Shown here: positions 9,680 to 17,838 of the stretch, piece after piece
How the letters are laid out: every line of letters begins with the position of its first letter
How positions within the stretch are numbered: position 1 is the first letter of the stretch
Assembly: GCF_023544465.1 (NCBI RefSeq)
Contig: NZ_JALPVL010000001.1
Coordinates: forward strand, 248,001-312,000
Reading direction: 5' to 3'
Origin: Paractinoplanes maris
GTDB taxonomy: Bacteria; Actinomycetota; Actinomycetes; Mycobacteriales; Micromonosporaceae
DNA length: 64,000 nucleotides
Position numbers and translations under genes: made by a program
Notes under the pieces: model-generated
Database searches by the model: none
The model's input: the letters and a program-made list of their open reading frames with translations, nothing else
Told to the model about the DNA's origin: nothing

Positions 9680-10357
9680 TCAGGAGGGTGTCCAGACCGC
9701 GTTGTCGTGGGCGAAGAAGATCTGCTTCGGGTCGAAGGCGAGCAGCCGGTCGAGCCAGGCGGGCTGCGCCCCGACTTCGGCGTGCCGCCCCAGCACGTCG
9801 CCGGTGAAGAGCGTGGCGTTGTCATGGCTCTGACCGGCCACGATCACCGTGCCGTCGCCGCGCCGCACCACCAGCGACTGGTGTCCCGCGGTGTGCCCCG
9901 GCGTGGGCACGATGTGCACACCCGGCGCGATCTCGGCGTCCCCGTCCAGCTCCTCGATCCGAGCCCCCGGGTGGTCGACCAACTCGGGCAGGGTGTGGCT
10001 CTCGACGGCCCGGGCCAGTGCGAGTTCGGCCCGCTGCGCGAAGACCGGCCGCCCGGTCAGCTCCACGTTCCCTCCACAGTGATCAAAGTGGAGGTGGCAG
10101 TTCATCACCGCCCGAACATCGCTGACCTCGGCCCCCGCGGTCTTGAGGGCGGCGCTGAGAGCAATCCGTTTCGGCCGATACCAGGCGTCGACCTCCTCGT
10201 TGCCGCCCATACCGGTATCAACCAGGATCAGCCCGGCCGACGGATGCTCCACGAGATACCCCAGAGTCGGCTCGACGCGAGCCATCCCGGTCCCTGTCTC
10301 GTCGGACGGCCGAACGAAGTAGCCGTAGTTGATCCGCCGCACAGTCGCATAGCTCAC
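9680..10357 (-). CDS. Metallo-beta-lactamase-fold hydrolase, N-acyl homoserine lactonase-like
   Basis: 225-aa MBL-fold enzyme with the full dinuclear zinc set: HLHFDHCGG (His88, His90, Asp92, His93), HTAGHQS near 153, LFTGDVLG near 182 and FFAHDN near 218. This arrangement is that of AHL lactonase-like and related lactonases/esterases; quorum-signal cleavage is possible but not shown. GTG 10357 is preceded by TAGCTT at 6 nt, a leaderless promoter geometry. It is not closely similar to the UlaG-like protein ending at 9079. Confidence 0.87.
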   Translation of the reverse strand: MSYATVRRINYGYFVRPSDETGTGMARVEPTLGYLVEHPSAGLILVDTGMGGNEEVDAWYRPKRIALSAALKTAGAEVSDVRAVMNCHLHFDHCGGNVELTGRPVFAQRAELALARAVESHTLPELVDHPGARIEELDGDAEIAPGVHIVPTPGHTAGHQSLVVRRGDGTVIVAGQSHDNATLFTGDVLGRHAEVGAQPAWLDRLLAFDPKQIFFAHDNAVWTPS

Positions 10358-10618
10358 ACCGCCAAGCTATCCCGCCACATCCACGGTCATCCGCGGGCCC
10401 GCCCGGTCGGCATTCACCAGGAGACGAGCTCGGTCAATGTGGCGTTGAAGCCCCCCACCCACCAGCGGCACCCAACGGCACCCAACGGCACCCAACGGCA
10501 CCGTGATAGCCGGAAGGTTCGGCCGCGCCAGCGGCCGGAAACATGCGCACCCACCCACCAGCAGTTACCAACCGCACCGTGGGGGTCTGGGGGCTCGGCC
10601 CCCAGGCAGAATGCGAAA
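10358..10618. other. Intergenic stretch between MBL gene and tRNA-Glu
   Basis: No credible gene. It holds the TAGCTT -10 of the neighbouring MBL gene (10364-10369), a short 10-bp tandem repeat (10466-10502) and a G/C-rich self-complementary run near 10580-10605. Nothing else is recognisable. Confidence 0.6.
10466..10502. repeat. 10-bp tandem repeat, 3.7 copies
   Basis: The unit CGGCACCCAA is repeated head to tail three times, followed by CGGCACC. It is exact across all copies. It looks like a slippage-type microsatellite in a non-coding spacer. Confidence 0.9.
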
Positions 10619-10651
10619 TGACCCCGTTCGCGCTTTCTGCGAACGGGGTCA
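10619..10651 (-). terminator. Terminator after tRNA-Glu
   Basis: A perfect 13-bp stem (10619-10631 with 10639-10651) and a 7-nt loop, 9 bp beyond the 3' end of tRNA-Glu. On the minus strand it is followed by TTTCGC, a short U-run. It most likely ends the tRNA transcript. Confidence 0.8.
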
Positions 10652-10660
10652 CCCGGAATG

Positions 10661-10733
10661 TAGCCCCGAAGGGATTCGAACCCTCGCTACCGCCTTGAGA
10701 GGGCGGCGTCCTAGGCCGCTAGACGACGGGGCC
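10661..10733 (-). tRNA. tRNA-Glu (anticodon CTC)
   Basis: 73-nt cloverleaf. The acceptor arm is GGCCCCG pairing with CGGGGCT (one G-U), discriminator A; the anticodon stem CCGCC/GGCGG encloses the loop CTCTCAA with anticodon CTC; the T arm holds GGTTCGAATCC. CCA is not encoded. It lies 98 bp downstream of tRNA-Gln on the same strand and is probably co-transcribed with it. Confidence 0.96.
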
Positions 10734-10831
10734 AGGACTTGCTTTGTACTACTTTGTGCTTCCGCTCTCGCGTTTGCGACGGGCCGAACTCTATCAGAAG
10801 TCCAGCGCCGCCCCTCGCGGGAGTGGTAGCG

Positions 10832-10903
10832 CTGGGGTACCAGGACTCGAACCTAGACTAGCTGAACCAGAATCAGCCGGGCTGCCAATTACCCCATACC
10901 CCA
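10832..10903 (-). tRNA. tRNA-Gln (anticodon CTG)
   Basis: 72-nt cloverleaf. The acceptor TGGGGTA pairs with TACCCCA, discriminator G; the anticodon stem GCTGA/TCAGC encloses TTCTGGT with anticodon CTG; the T arm contains GGTTCGAGTCC. CCA is not encoded. First of the Gln-Glu tRNA pair. Because tRNA-Gln charging may depend on the gatCAB genes at the other end of this window, the pairing is functionally apt. Confidence 0.96.
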
Positions 10904-10972
10904 TTCGGCCCGGTTCCCCGTGCCGAGAGAGAACTTTACCTGACGCCCTGGGGGCAACCAAATCGGGTTACC

Positions 10973-11776
10973 TCATCGGAAGAGGGCGGCGTGGGTGCGG
11001 GCCCACTGCTCGTACGTCGTGGCGGGCCGTCCGAGCAGGTCGGCGACCGTGGTGAGGGCCGCTTGCGGATGCTCGGCCAGCAGCGCCGCGCCCTCCAGGT
11101 ACCACTCGGCGTACTCGCCCATGACCGGCCGCAACTGCTCGACCGCCTCGGCGGGGCCGAGTTCTACGTAGCGCAGTTCCCGACCCAGCGCGCGTCCGAT
11201 GGCCTCGACCTTCTGCCGCCGGGTCAGCGACTCGGGGCCGGTGAGCTCATACGACTTGCCCTCGTGCCCCGGTTCGACGATCACCCGGGCCGCGACGGCC
11301 GCGATGTCCTCCTGGGCGATGGCCGCGTTGGCCGAGTCGGCGTAGCCGTCCCGCACGTCGTCACCGGCGCGGATCTGGGCGGCCCAGAGGGTGGAGTTGG
11401 CCATGAACTCGCCCGGTTCGAGGTGGGTCCAGGGCACACCGGAGGCTTCGACGCCGTCCTCGATCGCCTGCCAGTGGTCGCCTTTGGCCCCGGCCAGGTC
11501 GACGATGCGCCCGACGCCCGCTTCGGCGGCCAGCCGGCACGCTTCGAAGACTGTCGGCACGTGCGGCGCGAGATACATCACGTCGACCCCATCCAGGGCC
11601 GGCCGGAGGGTCGAGGGACGGCCGACGAAGCCGCGCACCACCTCGACCTCGTCGGGCAGTGCCGCCTTCGCCGGGTCGACAGTGAGGGCACGGACATCCG
11701 TCGCGCCCAGCGACAGCAGCTCGTCGACGACCATCCGCCCCACGTTGCCGGTGGCTCCGGTCACCAGGATCTTCAT
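10973..11776 (-). CDS. NmrA-like NAD(P)-binding oxidoreductase
   Basis: 267-aa atypical short-chain dehydrogenase. The N-terminal Rossmann signature GATGNVGRMV (residues 7-16) is intact, and the rest follows the NmrA/NAD(P)H-binding pattern (YLAPHVPTVFEAC, EPGEFMANSTLWAAQI, YELTGPESLTRRQKVEAIG). No catalytic YxxxK is obvious, so it may be a redox-sensing or quinone-type reductase. It is divergent from a TetR regulator, with a 45-bp gap carrying an inverted repeat; regulation by that TetR is likely. Confidence 0.88.
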   Translation of the reverse strand: MKILVTGATGNVGRMVVDELLSLGATDVRALTVDPAKAALPDEVEVVRGFVGRPSTLRPALDGVDVMYLAPHVPTVFEACRLAAEAGVGRIVDLAGAKGDHWQAIEDGVEASGVPWTHLEPGEFMANSTLWAAQIRAGDDVRDGYADSANAAIAQEDIAAVAARVIVEPGHEGKSYELTGPESLTRRQKVEAIGRALGRELRYVELGPAEAVEQLRPVMGEYAEWYLEGAALLAEHPQAALTTVADLLGRPATTYEQWARTHAALFR

Positions 11777-11799
11777 TCCCGTACCCCCAAAGGAAAGAC

Positions 11800-11819
11800 T
11801 TCCCGTAGGGTATACGGAA
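11800..11819. promoter_or_regulatory. Candidate TetR operator between NmrA-like and TetR genes
   Basis: The inverted repeat CCGTA-5 nt-TACGG sits inside TTCCCGTAGGGTATACGGAA, in the 45-bp gap between divergent starts and 3 bp before the TetR start codon. It is the only clear dyad in the gap. Binding by the TetR protein is inferred from position. Confidence 0.5.
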
Positions 11820-11821
11820 TA

Positions 11822-12574
11822 ATGGAGGAGTTCAGCCCCCGGATTCTGCCGTTGCTGTGGCGGCGGTCGGTCCCGGCTCGCCGGGCGGTCGGCCGGCCGC
11901 CCCGGCTCAGCGTCGACATCGTGGTCACCACGGCGATCCGCCTGGCCGACACGGAGGGGCTCGAGGCGGCCTCGATGGCGCGCGTGGCGGCCGAGCTCTC
12001 AGTGGCGACGATGAGCCTTTACACGTACGTTCCGTCCCGCCCCGAACTGGTCGACCTCATGGTCGACGAGGTGCTCTGGGCGCGCGGCCTGACCAGCGAC
12101 GGCACCTTCCGCGAGCGGGTGCTGCTCTACGCCGAGCGCACCTTCGCCATGTACCGGGCCCATCCGTGGCTGGCCGAGGTCCCCCGCGCTCGTCCACCGG
12201 TCGGGCCCGGGATGCTCGCCGAGCAGGAGTACGTGCTCGCGGCGGTGGCCACGCTCGGCCTGCCGGTGCGGGAGCTCAACCGCGCCGCCGCCGGCATCAC
12301 GACCTGGGTCACCTCGGCCGCCCGGCACGAGGCGGAGAGCGCCCTGTTGCGCCGCACCACCGGGCTCAGCTCGGACGAGTGGTGGCAGCAGCGCGGCGAG
12401 CTGTGGGAGAACTGGTTCGACGTCGGCTCGCACCCCACGATGACCATGATCTGGAACGCCGGCGCCTTCGACCGGGGCGCCGACCAACAGGCCCAGGACG
12501 CGTACGAATACGGCCTGGGCCTGCTGCTGGCGGGGATCGAGCGGTCAGTCGAGGGAGACGACCGGGTTCCGTAG
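11822..12574 (+). CDS. TetR-family transcriptional regulator
   Basis: 250-aa repressor. The DNA-binding domain lies at about residues 30-75 (ADTEGLEAASMARVAAEL, TMSLYTYVPSRPELVDLM). The long C-terminal region resembles the TetR C-domain that binds small ligands. The ATG at 11822 follows closely after an inverted repeat. The 3' end overlaps the convergent FAH-family gene by 30 bp. Target: most likely the divergent NmrA-like gene and itself. Confidence 0.9.
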   Translation: MEEFSPRILPLLWRRSVPARRAVGRPPRLSVDIVVTTAIRLADTEGLEAASMARVAAELSVATMSLYTYVPSRPELVDLMVDEVLWARGLTSDGTFRERVLLYAERTFAMYRAHPWLAEVPRARPPVGPGMLAEQEYVLAAVATLGLPVRELNRAAAGITTWVTSAARHEAESALLRRTTGLSSDEWWQQRGELWENWFDVGSHPTMTMIWNAGAFDRGADQQAQDAYEYGLGLLLAGIERSVEGDDRVP

Positions 12575-13336
12575 CTCGCCGATGCCCTGGACGCTCACCG
12601 ACACGGTGTCGCCGGGGGTGATCTGGCTGACCCCGGCCGGCGTGCCGGTCAGGATGATGTCGCCCGGCAGCAGGGTCATGACGTGCGACACGTAGGACAC
12701 CAGGGTCGGGACGTCGAAGACCATGTCCTTGGTCCGGCCGAGCTGCACGGTCTCCAGCGCCTCGGGGTTGCGGCCCACCTCGGCGCGGATCTCGAGGTCG
12801 CTGACGTCGAGGCCGGTGACGATCCACGGACCGATCGGGCAGAACGAGTCGAAGCCCTTGGCCCGGGTCCACTGCGGGTCACTGCGCTGCAGGTCACGCG
12901 CGGTCACGTCGTTGCCGATGGTGTAGCCGAAGATCGCCTTCTCGGCGCCGGCCCGGTCGACGCGGCGGGCGCCGGTCGCGCCGATCACCACGGCCAGCTC
13001 GCCCTCCTCCTCGACCCGCTGCGACTGCGGGGGCAGCCGGATCGCGTCGTTCGGCCCGATCACCGAGGTGGAGGGCTTGATGAAGATCAGCGGCTCCTTG
13101 GGCACCTCGTTGCCGTGCTCAGCGGCGTGGTCGGCGTAGTTGCGGCCGACCCCGATGACCTTGCTGGAGAAGATCGGGGCGAGCAGGCGGACGTCGGCCA
13201 GCGCCCAGCGCTGACCGGTGAACCGGACCTCCTCGAACGGCAGCGAGCTGATCTCGGCGACGGTCAGGCCCGACGCGTCACCCTCGACGACACCGAAAGA
13301 CACTCCTCCGGCATGAACAAAACGGGCGAATCGCAC
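12545..13336 (-). CDS. Fumarylacetoacetate hydrolase-family protein
   Basis: About 263 aa, FAH C-domain fold. Core motifs are VIGVGRNYADHAAEHGN, EPLIFIKPSTSVIGPND, the acidic EEEGELAVVIG metal site, YTIGNDVTARDLQ, KGFDSFCPIGPWIV and ILTGTPAGVSQITPGD. Such enzymes hydrolyse or decarboxylate acylpyruvates, or act as oxaloacetate tautomerase/decarboxylase; the exact substrate is unclear. GTG 13336 is chosen because GAGGGGAT lies at ribosome-site distance before it and homologues begin VRFARF; a GTG at 13354 lacks a ribosome site. Tail-to-tail overlap of 30 bp with the TetR gene. Confidence 0.88.
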   Translation of the reverse strand: MRFARFVHAGGVSFGVVEGDASGLTVAEISSLPFEEVRFTGQRWALADVRLLAPIFSSKVIGVGRNYADHAAEHGNEVPKEPLIFIKPSTSVIGPNDAIRLPPQSQRVEEEGELAVVIGATGARRVDRAGAEKAIFGYTIGNDVTARDLQRSDPQWTRAKGFDSFCPIGPWIVTGLDVSDLEIRAEVGRNPEALETVQLGRTKDMVFDVPTLVSYVSHVMTLLPGDIILTGTPAGVSQITPGDTVSVSVQGIGELRNPVVSLD

Positions 13337-13432
13337 GGCTAATCCCCTCTTCACGGCTGACAGCTCTCGGCAGGAAATCTACGCCGAGCCAGCGGGCCGG
13401 CCCCAGTGACGTACGGCAGACCGGCGCACCGA

Positions 13433-13702
13433 TCAAGCCGGGCCGCCGCCGTTGGCCGCCGCGCCGTTCGCGGTCGCTCCCAGCCGGGGGAAGGGATCGA
13501 GCGAGAAGATCACCTCGACCGGCACCTCGAAGTAGCGGCTCAGGCGCAGGGCGAGATGCAGGCTCGGGCTGAACTCCCCGCGCTCCAGGTAGCCCACCGT
13601 CTGGTAGTGCACACCCAGGGCGTCGGCGAGTTCCCGCCGCGAGATGCCACGTTCGGCCCGGAGCATCGCGATCCGGTTGTAGGTGACCTCGCCGTTGCTC
13701 AT
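13433..13702 (-). CDS. Small XRE-family helix-turn-helix regulator
   Basis: 89-aa protein with a single HTH_3 domain over residues 8-68 (RIAMLRAERGISRRELADAL, TVGYLERGEFSPSLHLALRL) and a short Ala/Gly/Asn-rich tail. It is the last gene of an operon with an ABC exporter (ATPase, permease, regulator), with a 34-bp gap after the permease. It probably controls that operon through the palindrome at 15531-15550. Confidence 0.88.
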   Translation of the reverse strand: MSNGEVTYNRIAMLRAERGISRRELADALGVHYQTVGYLERGEFSPSLHLALRLSRYFEVPVEVIFSLDPFPRLGATANGAAANGGGPA

Positions 13703-13736
13703 CTGCTCTCTCTCACGCGACTCCTTCTCCGGCGGC

Positions 13737-14579
13737 CTAGCGCACCACGCTGGTCAGGGCCCGCTCGCGCCGGGCGGCGACCGCGGAGCCGGACTCGCGC
13801 CGCGCCATCCGCCGAAGCAGCACCGGGGCCAGCGCCAGCCCGGCGATCGCCCAGACCGCGAGCACGCCGAATGTGGCTAAGTGGCGCCAGGAGCCGCCCA
13901 GCTCGACCGCCGCAAGCGAGTCGGGCAGGAACGCCGACCGCATGCCCAACCCTAACCAGTAGATCGGGAAGAGCTGCCCGATCCCCTGCAGCCACCCCGG
14001 CATCGCGCTGAGCGGATAGAAGATGCCGGAGATCGCCACGACGCCGAAGATCGGCAACATGATCAGGCCGAAGCTGCGCGGGTTGTCGAAGAGGGAGCCG
14101 ATCGCCGCGCCGATCGGCACGGTGGCCACGACCGCGAGCGGGAGCAGCCAGAGCAGTGTCAGAGTCCCACCGAGGTCGACCGCCAGACCGTCCACCAGAA
14201 ACAGACCGGGCACCAGCACGACCAGTACGGAAGCGAGCGTCATGCCACCGACGCCGACCACCTTGCCGATCAGATAGCCGTTCATGCCGTTCGGCGTCGC
14301 CTTCGCCCGCAACAGCGTGCCGTCCTCGCGGTCGACGATCAGGTATTGAGCGATGGTGATCAGGCCACCGAAGGCCACCAGCATGCCGATCGAGCTCGGC
14401 AGCGTGCTGGCACCGAGCGAGAAATCGGTGCCCGGCACGCGGGCGTCGTCCATGAAGAACAACGTGACGAGCAGCCCGATCGACGGGAAGAGGTAACCCC
14501 ACAGGTCCATCGCATTGGTCAGGGTGTGGCGGAACTCGATGAGGCCACGGGCGACGCCGACCCGCAGTGTCTCGATCAT
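13737..14579 (-). CDS. ABC-2 type transporter permease
   Basis: 280-aa membrane protein with about six predicted spanning segments (for example near residues 25-45, 62-82, 108-130, 140-165, 172-195 and 232-256). It is the membrane half of a drug/antibiotic exporter of the DrrB type. A cytoplasmic VDREDGTLLRAKATP segment after the second helix is typical of ABC-2 permeases. It overlaps the ATPase stop by 4 bp (ATGA), so the two are translationally coupled. Confidence 0.9.
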   Translation of the reverse strand: MIETLRVGVARGLIEFRHTLTNAMDLWGYLFPSIGLLVTLFFMDDARVPGTDFSLGASTLPSSIGMLVAFGGLITIAQYLIVDREDGTLLRAKATPNGMNGYLIGKVVGVGGMTLASVLVVLVPGLFLVDGLAVDLGGTLTLLWLLPLAVVATVPIGAAIGSLFDNPRSFGLIMLPIFGVVAISGIFYPLSAMPGWLQGIGQLFPIYWLGLGMRSAFLPDSLAAVELGGSWRHLATFGVLAVWAIAGLALAPVLLRRMARRESGSAVAARRERALTSVVR

Positions 14580-15511
14580 TTCGGGCCTCCCTCGAAGTCG
14601 TGCACCAGGCGCATGTATGTGTCCTCCAGACTGTTGCGCCGCACCTCGAGGTCGGCGATGTCGTCGCCGTACTGCTGGAGCAGCTCGCGCAGGTGGGGAA
14701 CCGGGTCGGCCGCGGAGTGCACGAACCGCTGCCCGTCGCGGGTCCAGCGGATCTCGCTCTCGCCGGCCACCCGGCGCGACAGCTCGTCGGCCGAGCCGTC
14801 GGCGATGATGCGACCACCGGACAGGATGAGGATGCGGTCGGCCAGCTTCTCGGCCTCGTCGAGGTCGTGCGTGGTGAGCAGGATCGTGGTGTCGTCCACA
14901 TCGGTCAGCCGGTGGACCAGGTCGTGGAAGTCGCGCCGGGCCTCGGGGTCGAACCCGACCGTGGGCTCGTCGAGGAAGAGCAGGTCGGGGCGGCCGACGA
15001 TGCCGATCGCCACGTCGAGCCGGCGGCGCTGCCCGCCGGACAGCCGGAGGACCCGCTTGTCGGCCGAGGCGGTCAGGCCGACGACGTCGAGCAGGTCGTC
15101 GACGGGCCAGGGGCGGACCCGGGCCTCGGTGGAGTAGCGCCCGTAGTAAGCGCCGAGGTGGCCGAGCAACTCACGGACCCGCCACTTGCCGTGGTCGCGC
15201 CAGGACTGGAGCACCACGCCGATCCGAGCCCGCCACGCCTCGCCGGCCGACGCCGGGTCGGCGCCCAGCACCGTCACCTCGCCCGAGGACCGGACGCGAA
15301 AGCCCTCGAGGATCTCGATCGTGGTCGTCTTGCCCGCACCGTTCGGCCCGAGCAGGGCGAGCACCTGCCCGCGCCGCGCGGCGAAGGTCACACCTTGCAG
15401 CACGTCCTTGGCGCCATAACGCATGCGCAGGTCACGGACGTCGATGACCCGCTCGGCGGGCGGCACCTCGGTGCCGGCCTCGAGCGCCGGAGTCAGAGTC
15501 ATTCCTTCCAT
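14576..15511 (-). CDS. ABC exporter ATP-binding protein (DrrA type)
   Basis: 311-aa ABC ATPase. It shows Walker A LLGPNGAGKTTT, the Q-loop VVLQSW, signature LSGGQRRRLDV, Walker B LLFLDEPTVGFDP and the H-loop LLTTHDLDEAE, followed by a DrrA-like C-terminal extension of about 80 residues. ATG 15511 is favoured because TAGCGT lies exactly 7 nt upstream (leaderless geometry); GTG 15520 is an alternative that would lie inside the -10. First gene of the exporter operon. The substrate is not evident; DrrAB-like pairs export drugs or natural products. Confidence 0.91.
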   Translation of the reverse strand: MEGMTLTPALEAGTEVPPAERVIDVRDLRMRYGAKDVLQGVTFAARRGQVLALLGPNGAGKTTTIEILEGFRVRSSGEVTVLGADPASAGEAWRARIGVVLQSWRDHGKWRVRELLGHLGAYYGRYSTEARVRPWPVDDLLDVVGLTASADKRVLRLSGGQRRRLDVAIGIVGRPDLLFLDEPTVGFDPEARRDFHDLVHRLTDVDDTTILLTTHDLDEAEKLADRILILSGGRIIADGSADELSRRVAGESEIRWTRDGQRFVHSAADPVPHLRELLQQYGDDIADLEVRRNSLEDTYMRLVHDFEGGPK

Positions 15512-15518
15512 GTCGTGC

Positions 15519-15550
15519 ACGCTATCAAGGATGTAGTAGGTGTACTACAT
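15519..15550 (-). promoter_or_regulatory. ABC-exporter operon promoter with overlapping operator palindrome
   Basis: The -10 TAGCGT (15519-15524) stands 7 nt before ATG 15511. Immediately upstream, where the -35 and spacer would lie, is ATGTAGTAGGTGTACTACAT (15531-15550): two perfect 8-bp inverted arms and a 4-bp centre. A repressor bound there would block RNA polymerase. The XRE protein at the end of the operon is the natural candidate, by inference. Confidence 0.65.
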
Positions 15551-15681
15551 ACTTAAGTAGGTGTTCGGCATTCGACAAAGTCCGGTCGAAATGGAGGTAA
15601 ATGCCGGGAACGAGCGCGACGCCGATGCATTCGCGCCCCACGGTGATCGTGTTGATCGCTTCGGCTGGATACGCTGGGCCC

Positions 15682-16623
15682 ATGGGGATCAAGCAGGTGA
15701 GGGCACTCACCACCACGCTGCCCTCGGTCACCTGGATTCCCCTGGCCCGGGCGCACGCCGAGCGGGCCGACGAGATGACCGCGGGCCACCGCGTCCGGCG
15801 CGCCTCCGGCGAGAAGCATGCCATCGAGGATTTTCTCTACGACTACTACGGCACCCGGCCCTCGGTGCTACGGCGCTGGCACCCCGGCGTCGGCACCGGA
15901 CTGTCGCCCGCGCCCGACGGGCTGGCCGAGCACTCGGCGTGGAAGTTCTACATGACCTATCCCGACGGTGTGGTCACCCTCGACCAGGATGCCTACCTGC
16001 ACGCCCGCGGTGAGAGCGTGCGCTACATCCACGGGCTGCTCACCGCGACGGCGTCCCGCCCCGTCTTCTCGGGCTGTTTCGGCCTGCACGAGTGGGCGAT
16101 GGTCTATCGCGACCCTGAGCACCGCCACCCCCTGCCGCTGCGCCTCGGCCAGGCCGAGACCGACCGGGTGGTCGAGCAGAACCCGATCCGCTGCACCCAC
16201 TTCGACGCGTTCCGCTTCTTCACCCCCGAGGCGGTGGGGCTCAACCGGTTGCAGCCCACCCGGGCCACCCAGGTCGACCTCGACCAGCCCGGCTGCCTGC
16301 ACGCCGCGATGGACGTGCACAAGTGGGCGACCAAGCTCGGCCCCGCCGTGCCGGGCGCGCTGGCCCTCGACTGCTTCGCGCTGGCCATCGACATCCGCCT
16401 GCTCGACATGCAGGCCAGCCCGTACGATCTGAGTTCCTACGGCCACCCGCCGGTGAAGATCGAGACGCCCGAGGGCAAGGCGGAGTATGTGGCCCGCCAG
16501 CGCGAGTTCGCCCGCCGGGCGGCCGGCCTGCGGGCCCGCCTGATCCGTGTCTGCGAGGAGTTGCTCGGCTCCGAGAACGCCGCGCAGAACCGTGAAGCCG
16601 TGGCTCCTTTCAACCACCGCTGA
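15682..16623 (+). CDS. Conserved actinobacterial protein of unknown function
   Basis: 313-aa soluble protein with no transmembrane segment. It belongs to a well-conserved actinobacterial family with motifs such as EKHAIEDFLYDYY, LRRWHPGVG, SGCFGLHEWAMVYR, RCTHFDAFRFFTPEA and ASPYDLSSYG. From memory, family members are often labelled 3-methyladenine DNA glycosylase in databases, without a support I can see here. The many conserved His, Glu and Asp suggest a metalloenzyme. ATG 15682 is preceded by TACGCT at 6 nt, the leaderless geometry. Its 3' end overlaps the next convergent gene by 14 bp. Confidence 0.75.
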   Translation: MGIKQVRALTTTLPSVTWIPLARAHAERADEMTAGHRVRRASGEKHAIEDFLYDYYGTRPSVLRRWHPGVGTGLSPAPDGLAEHSAWKFYMTYPDGVVTLDQDAYLHARGESVRYIHGLLTATASRPVFSGCFGLHEWAMVYRDPEHRHPLPLRLGQAETDRVVEQNPIRCTHFDAFRFFTPEAVGLNRLQPTRATQVDLDQPGCLHAAMDVHKWATKLGPAVPGALALDCFALAIDIRLLDMQASPYDLSSYGHPPVKIETPEGKAEYVARQREFARRAAGLRARLIRVCEELLGSENAAQNREAVAPFNHR

Positions 16624-17371
16624 CAAAGTCGACGACCAACCGGGCCGTCTCCTCCGGAGCGTCCAGGTGCACGTCGTGCCCCGCGCCCGGCACGACGACC
16701 TGGCGGGCGGCGGTCATCCGGCCGGCCTCCTCGGCCGGGATCGAGCCGTGCTCCCCCAGGATCTGCAGCACCGGCACGGTCAGGCTGTGCCACTCGGTCC
16801 ACCGGGCCTCGGCGGCCACCCCGGCGATCGCCGCTTTCATGACGTCCGGGTCGAACCGCGGCCACAGTCCGTCGTCCCGGCGGTCCAGGTCGGCGATCCA
16901 GGCCTCGGTGATCGTGCGCTCGCCCAGAAAGGCCCGGGCCGCGTCCGCGTCGGCGAAGGGCAACGGCCACGAGGCGAACCAGGCTCGCAGCCGTTCCGGG
17001 TAGTCGTCGGTCGAGCCGCCCACACCGCCCTCGATCATCACCAGGCCCCGGACCATGCCGGGCCGGGCCGCGGCGGCCAGCATCGCGGTGTGCGCCCCCA
17101 TCGACTGACCCACGAGCCAGGCCGGCTCCCCGGTCAGGGCGAGCACATCACCCACGTACGCCGCCCGGGACACCTCAGCCGGTCGGCGCTCGCTGTGCCC
17201 GTGGCCGCGCTGGTCGGGCACGACGACCCGGTGACCCGCGGCGATCAGGGCCTCGGCCAGGGGCGCCATCTCGGCCGCGCTCCCGGCCAGCCCGTGCAGC
17301 AGCACCACCAGTTCGCCGGCCGCGCCGCCGTGCAACACGGAGAGCCCGGCCCGGACGGAACGCTCCAGCAT
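16610..17371 (-). CDS. Alpha/beta hydrolase
   Basis: 253-aa alpha/beta hydrolase. Motifs: VVLLHGLAGSAAEM (oxyanion strand), DQRGHGHS, nucleophile elbow LVGQSMGAHTAML, acid in ILGEHGSIP and histidine in VVPGAGHDVHLD. The start codon overlaps the stop of arfB (TGATG), so it is coupled to arfB on the same strand. Substrate unknown. Confidence 0.88.
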   Translation of the reverse strand: MLERSVRAGLSVLHGGAAGELVVLLHGLAGSAAEMAPLAEALIAAGHRVVVPDQRGHGHSERRPAEVSRAAYVGDVLALTGEPAWLVGQSMGAHTAMLAAAARPGMVRGLVMIEGGVGGSTDDYPERLRAWFASWPLPFADADAARAFLGERTITEAWIADLDRRDDGLWPRFDPDVMKAAIAGVAAEARWTEWHSLTVPVLQILGEHGSIPAEEAGRMTAARQVVVPGAGHDVHLDAPEETARLVVDFVSGG

Positions 17372-17808
17372 CAGTCGCCGGGATCCGGGCGGCGGTTGCG
17401 CTTGGTCTGACCGCGGCGCTTCTTCTCGGCGATGCGGCGTTCGACCGAGCCTCGCGAGGGGCGGGTGGCTCGTCGCCCGCGTGGCGGTGCCGCGATCGCC
17501 GAGGCGACCAGACCGGCCAGGCGGGCGGCCGCGGCCTCACGGTTGCGCAGCTGCGAGCGGTGCTCCGAGGCGGTGACGGTGAGCACACCCTGGACGAGGC
17601 GGTGACCCAGCCGATCGGCCGCCCGCTCCTTGAGCATCGGCGGCAGCAGCGCGCTGCCGCCCAGGTCCCAGGAGAGCTCGACCCGGGAATCCGTGGTGTT
17701 CACGCCCTGACCGCCGGGGCCGCTGGAGCGCGAGAACCGCCAGGCGAGCTCGGCCGCCGGAATGATCAGGCGCTCATTGACCCGCACATCGTCCACCACG
17801 CCGCCCAT
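17371..17808 (-). CDS. arfB: Alternative ribosome-rescue factor ArfB (GGQ peptidyl-tRNA hydrolase)
   Basis: 145-aa RF-1-like protein that releases peptides from stalled ribosomes. The catalytic GGQ motif is in SSGPGGQGVNTTDSRVEL (residues 32-34). There is no stop-codon recognition domain, and the C-terminus is a basic Arg/Lys tail (ending RGQTKRNRRPDPGD) that in the family enters the empty mRNA channel. The length fits ArfB (YaeJ). The stop overlaps the downstream hydrolase start by 1 bp. Confidence 0.93.
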   Translation of the reverse strand: MGGVVDDVRVNERLIIPAAELAWRFSRSSGPGGQGVNTTDSRVELSWDLGGSALLPPMLKERAADRLGHRLVQGVLTVTASEHRSQLRNREAAAARLAGLVASAIAAPPRGRRATRPSRGSVERRIAEKKRRGQTKRNRRPDPGD

Positions 17809-17838
17809 CCTGGCATGCCGGCAAGGCAGTATGGACGG

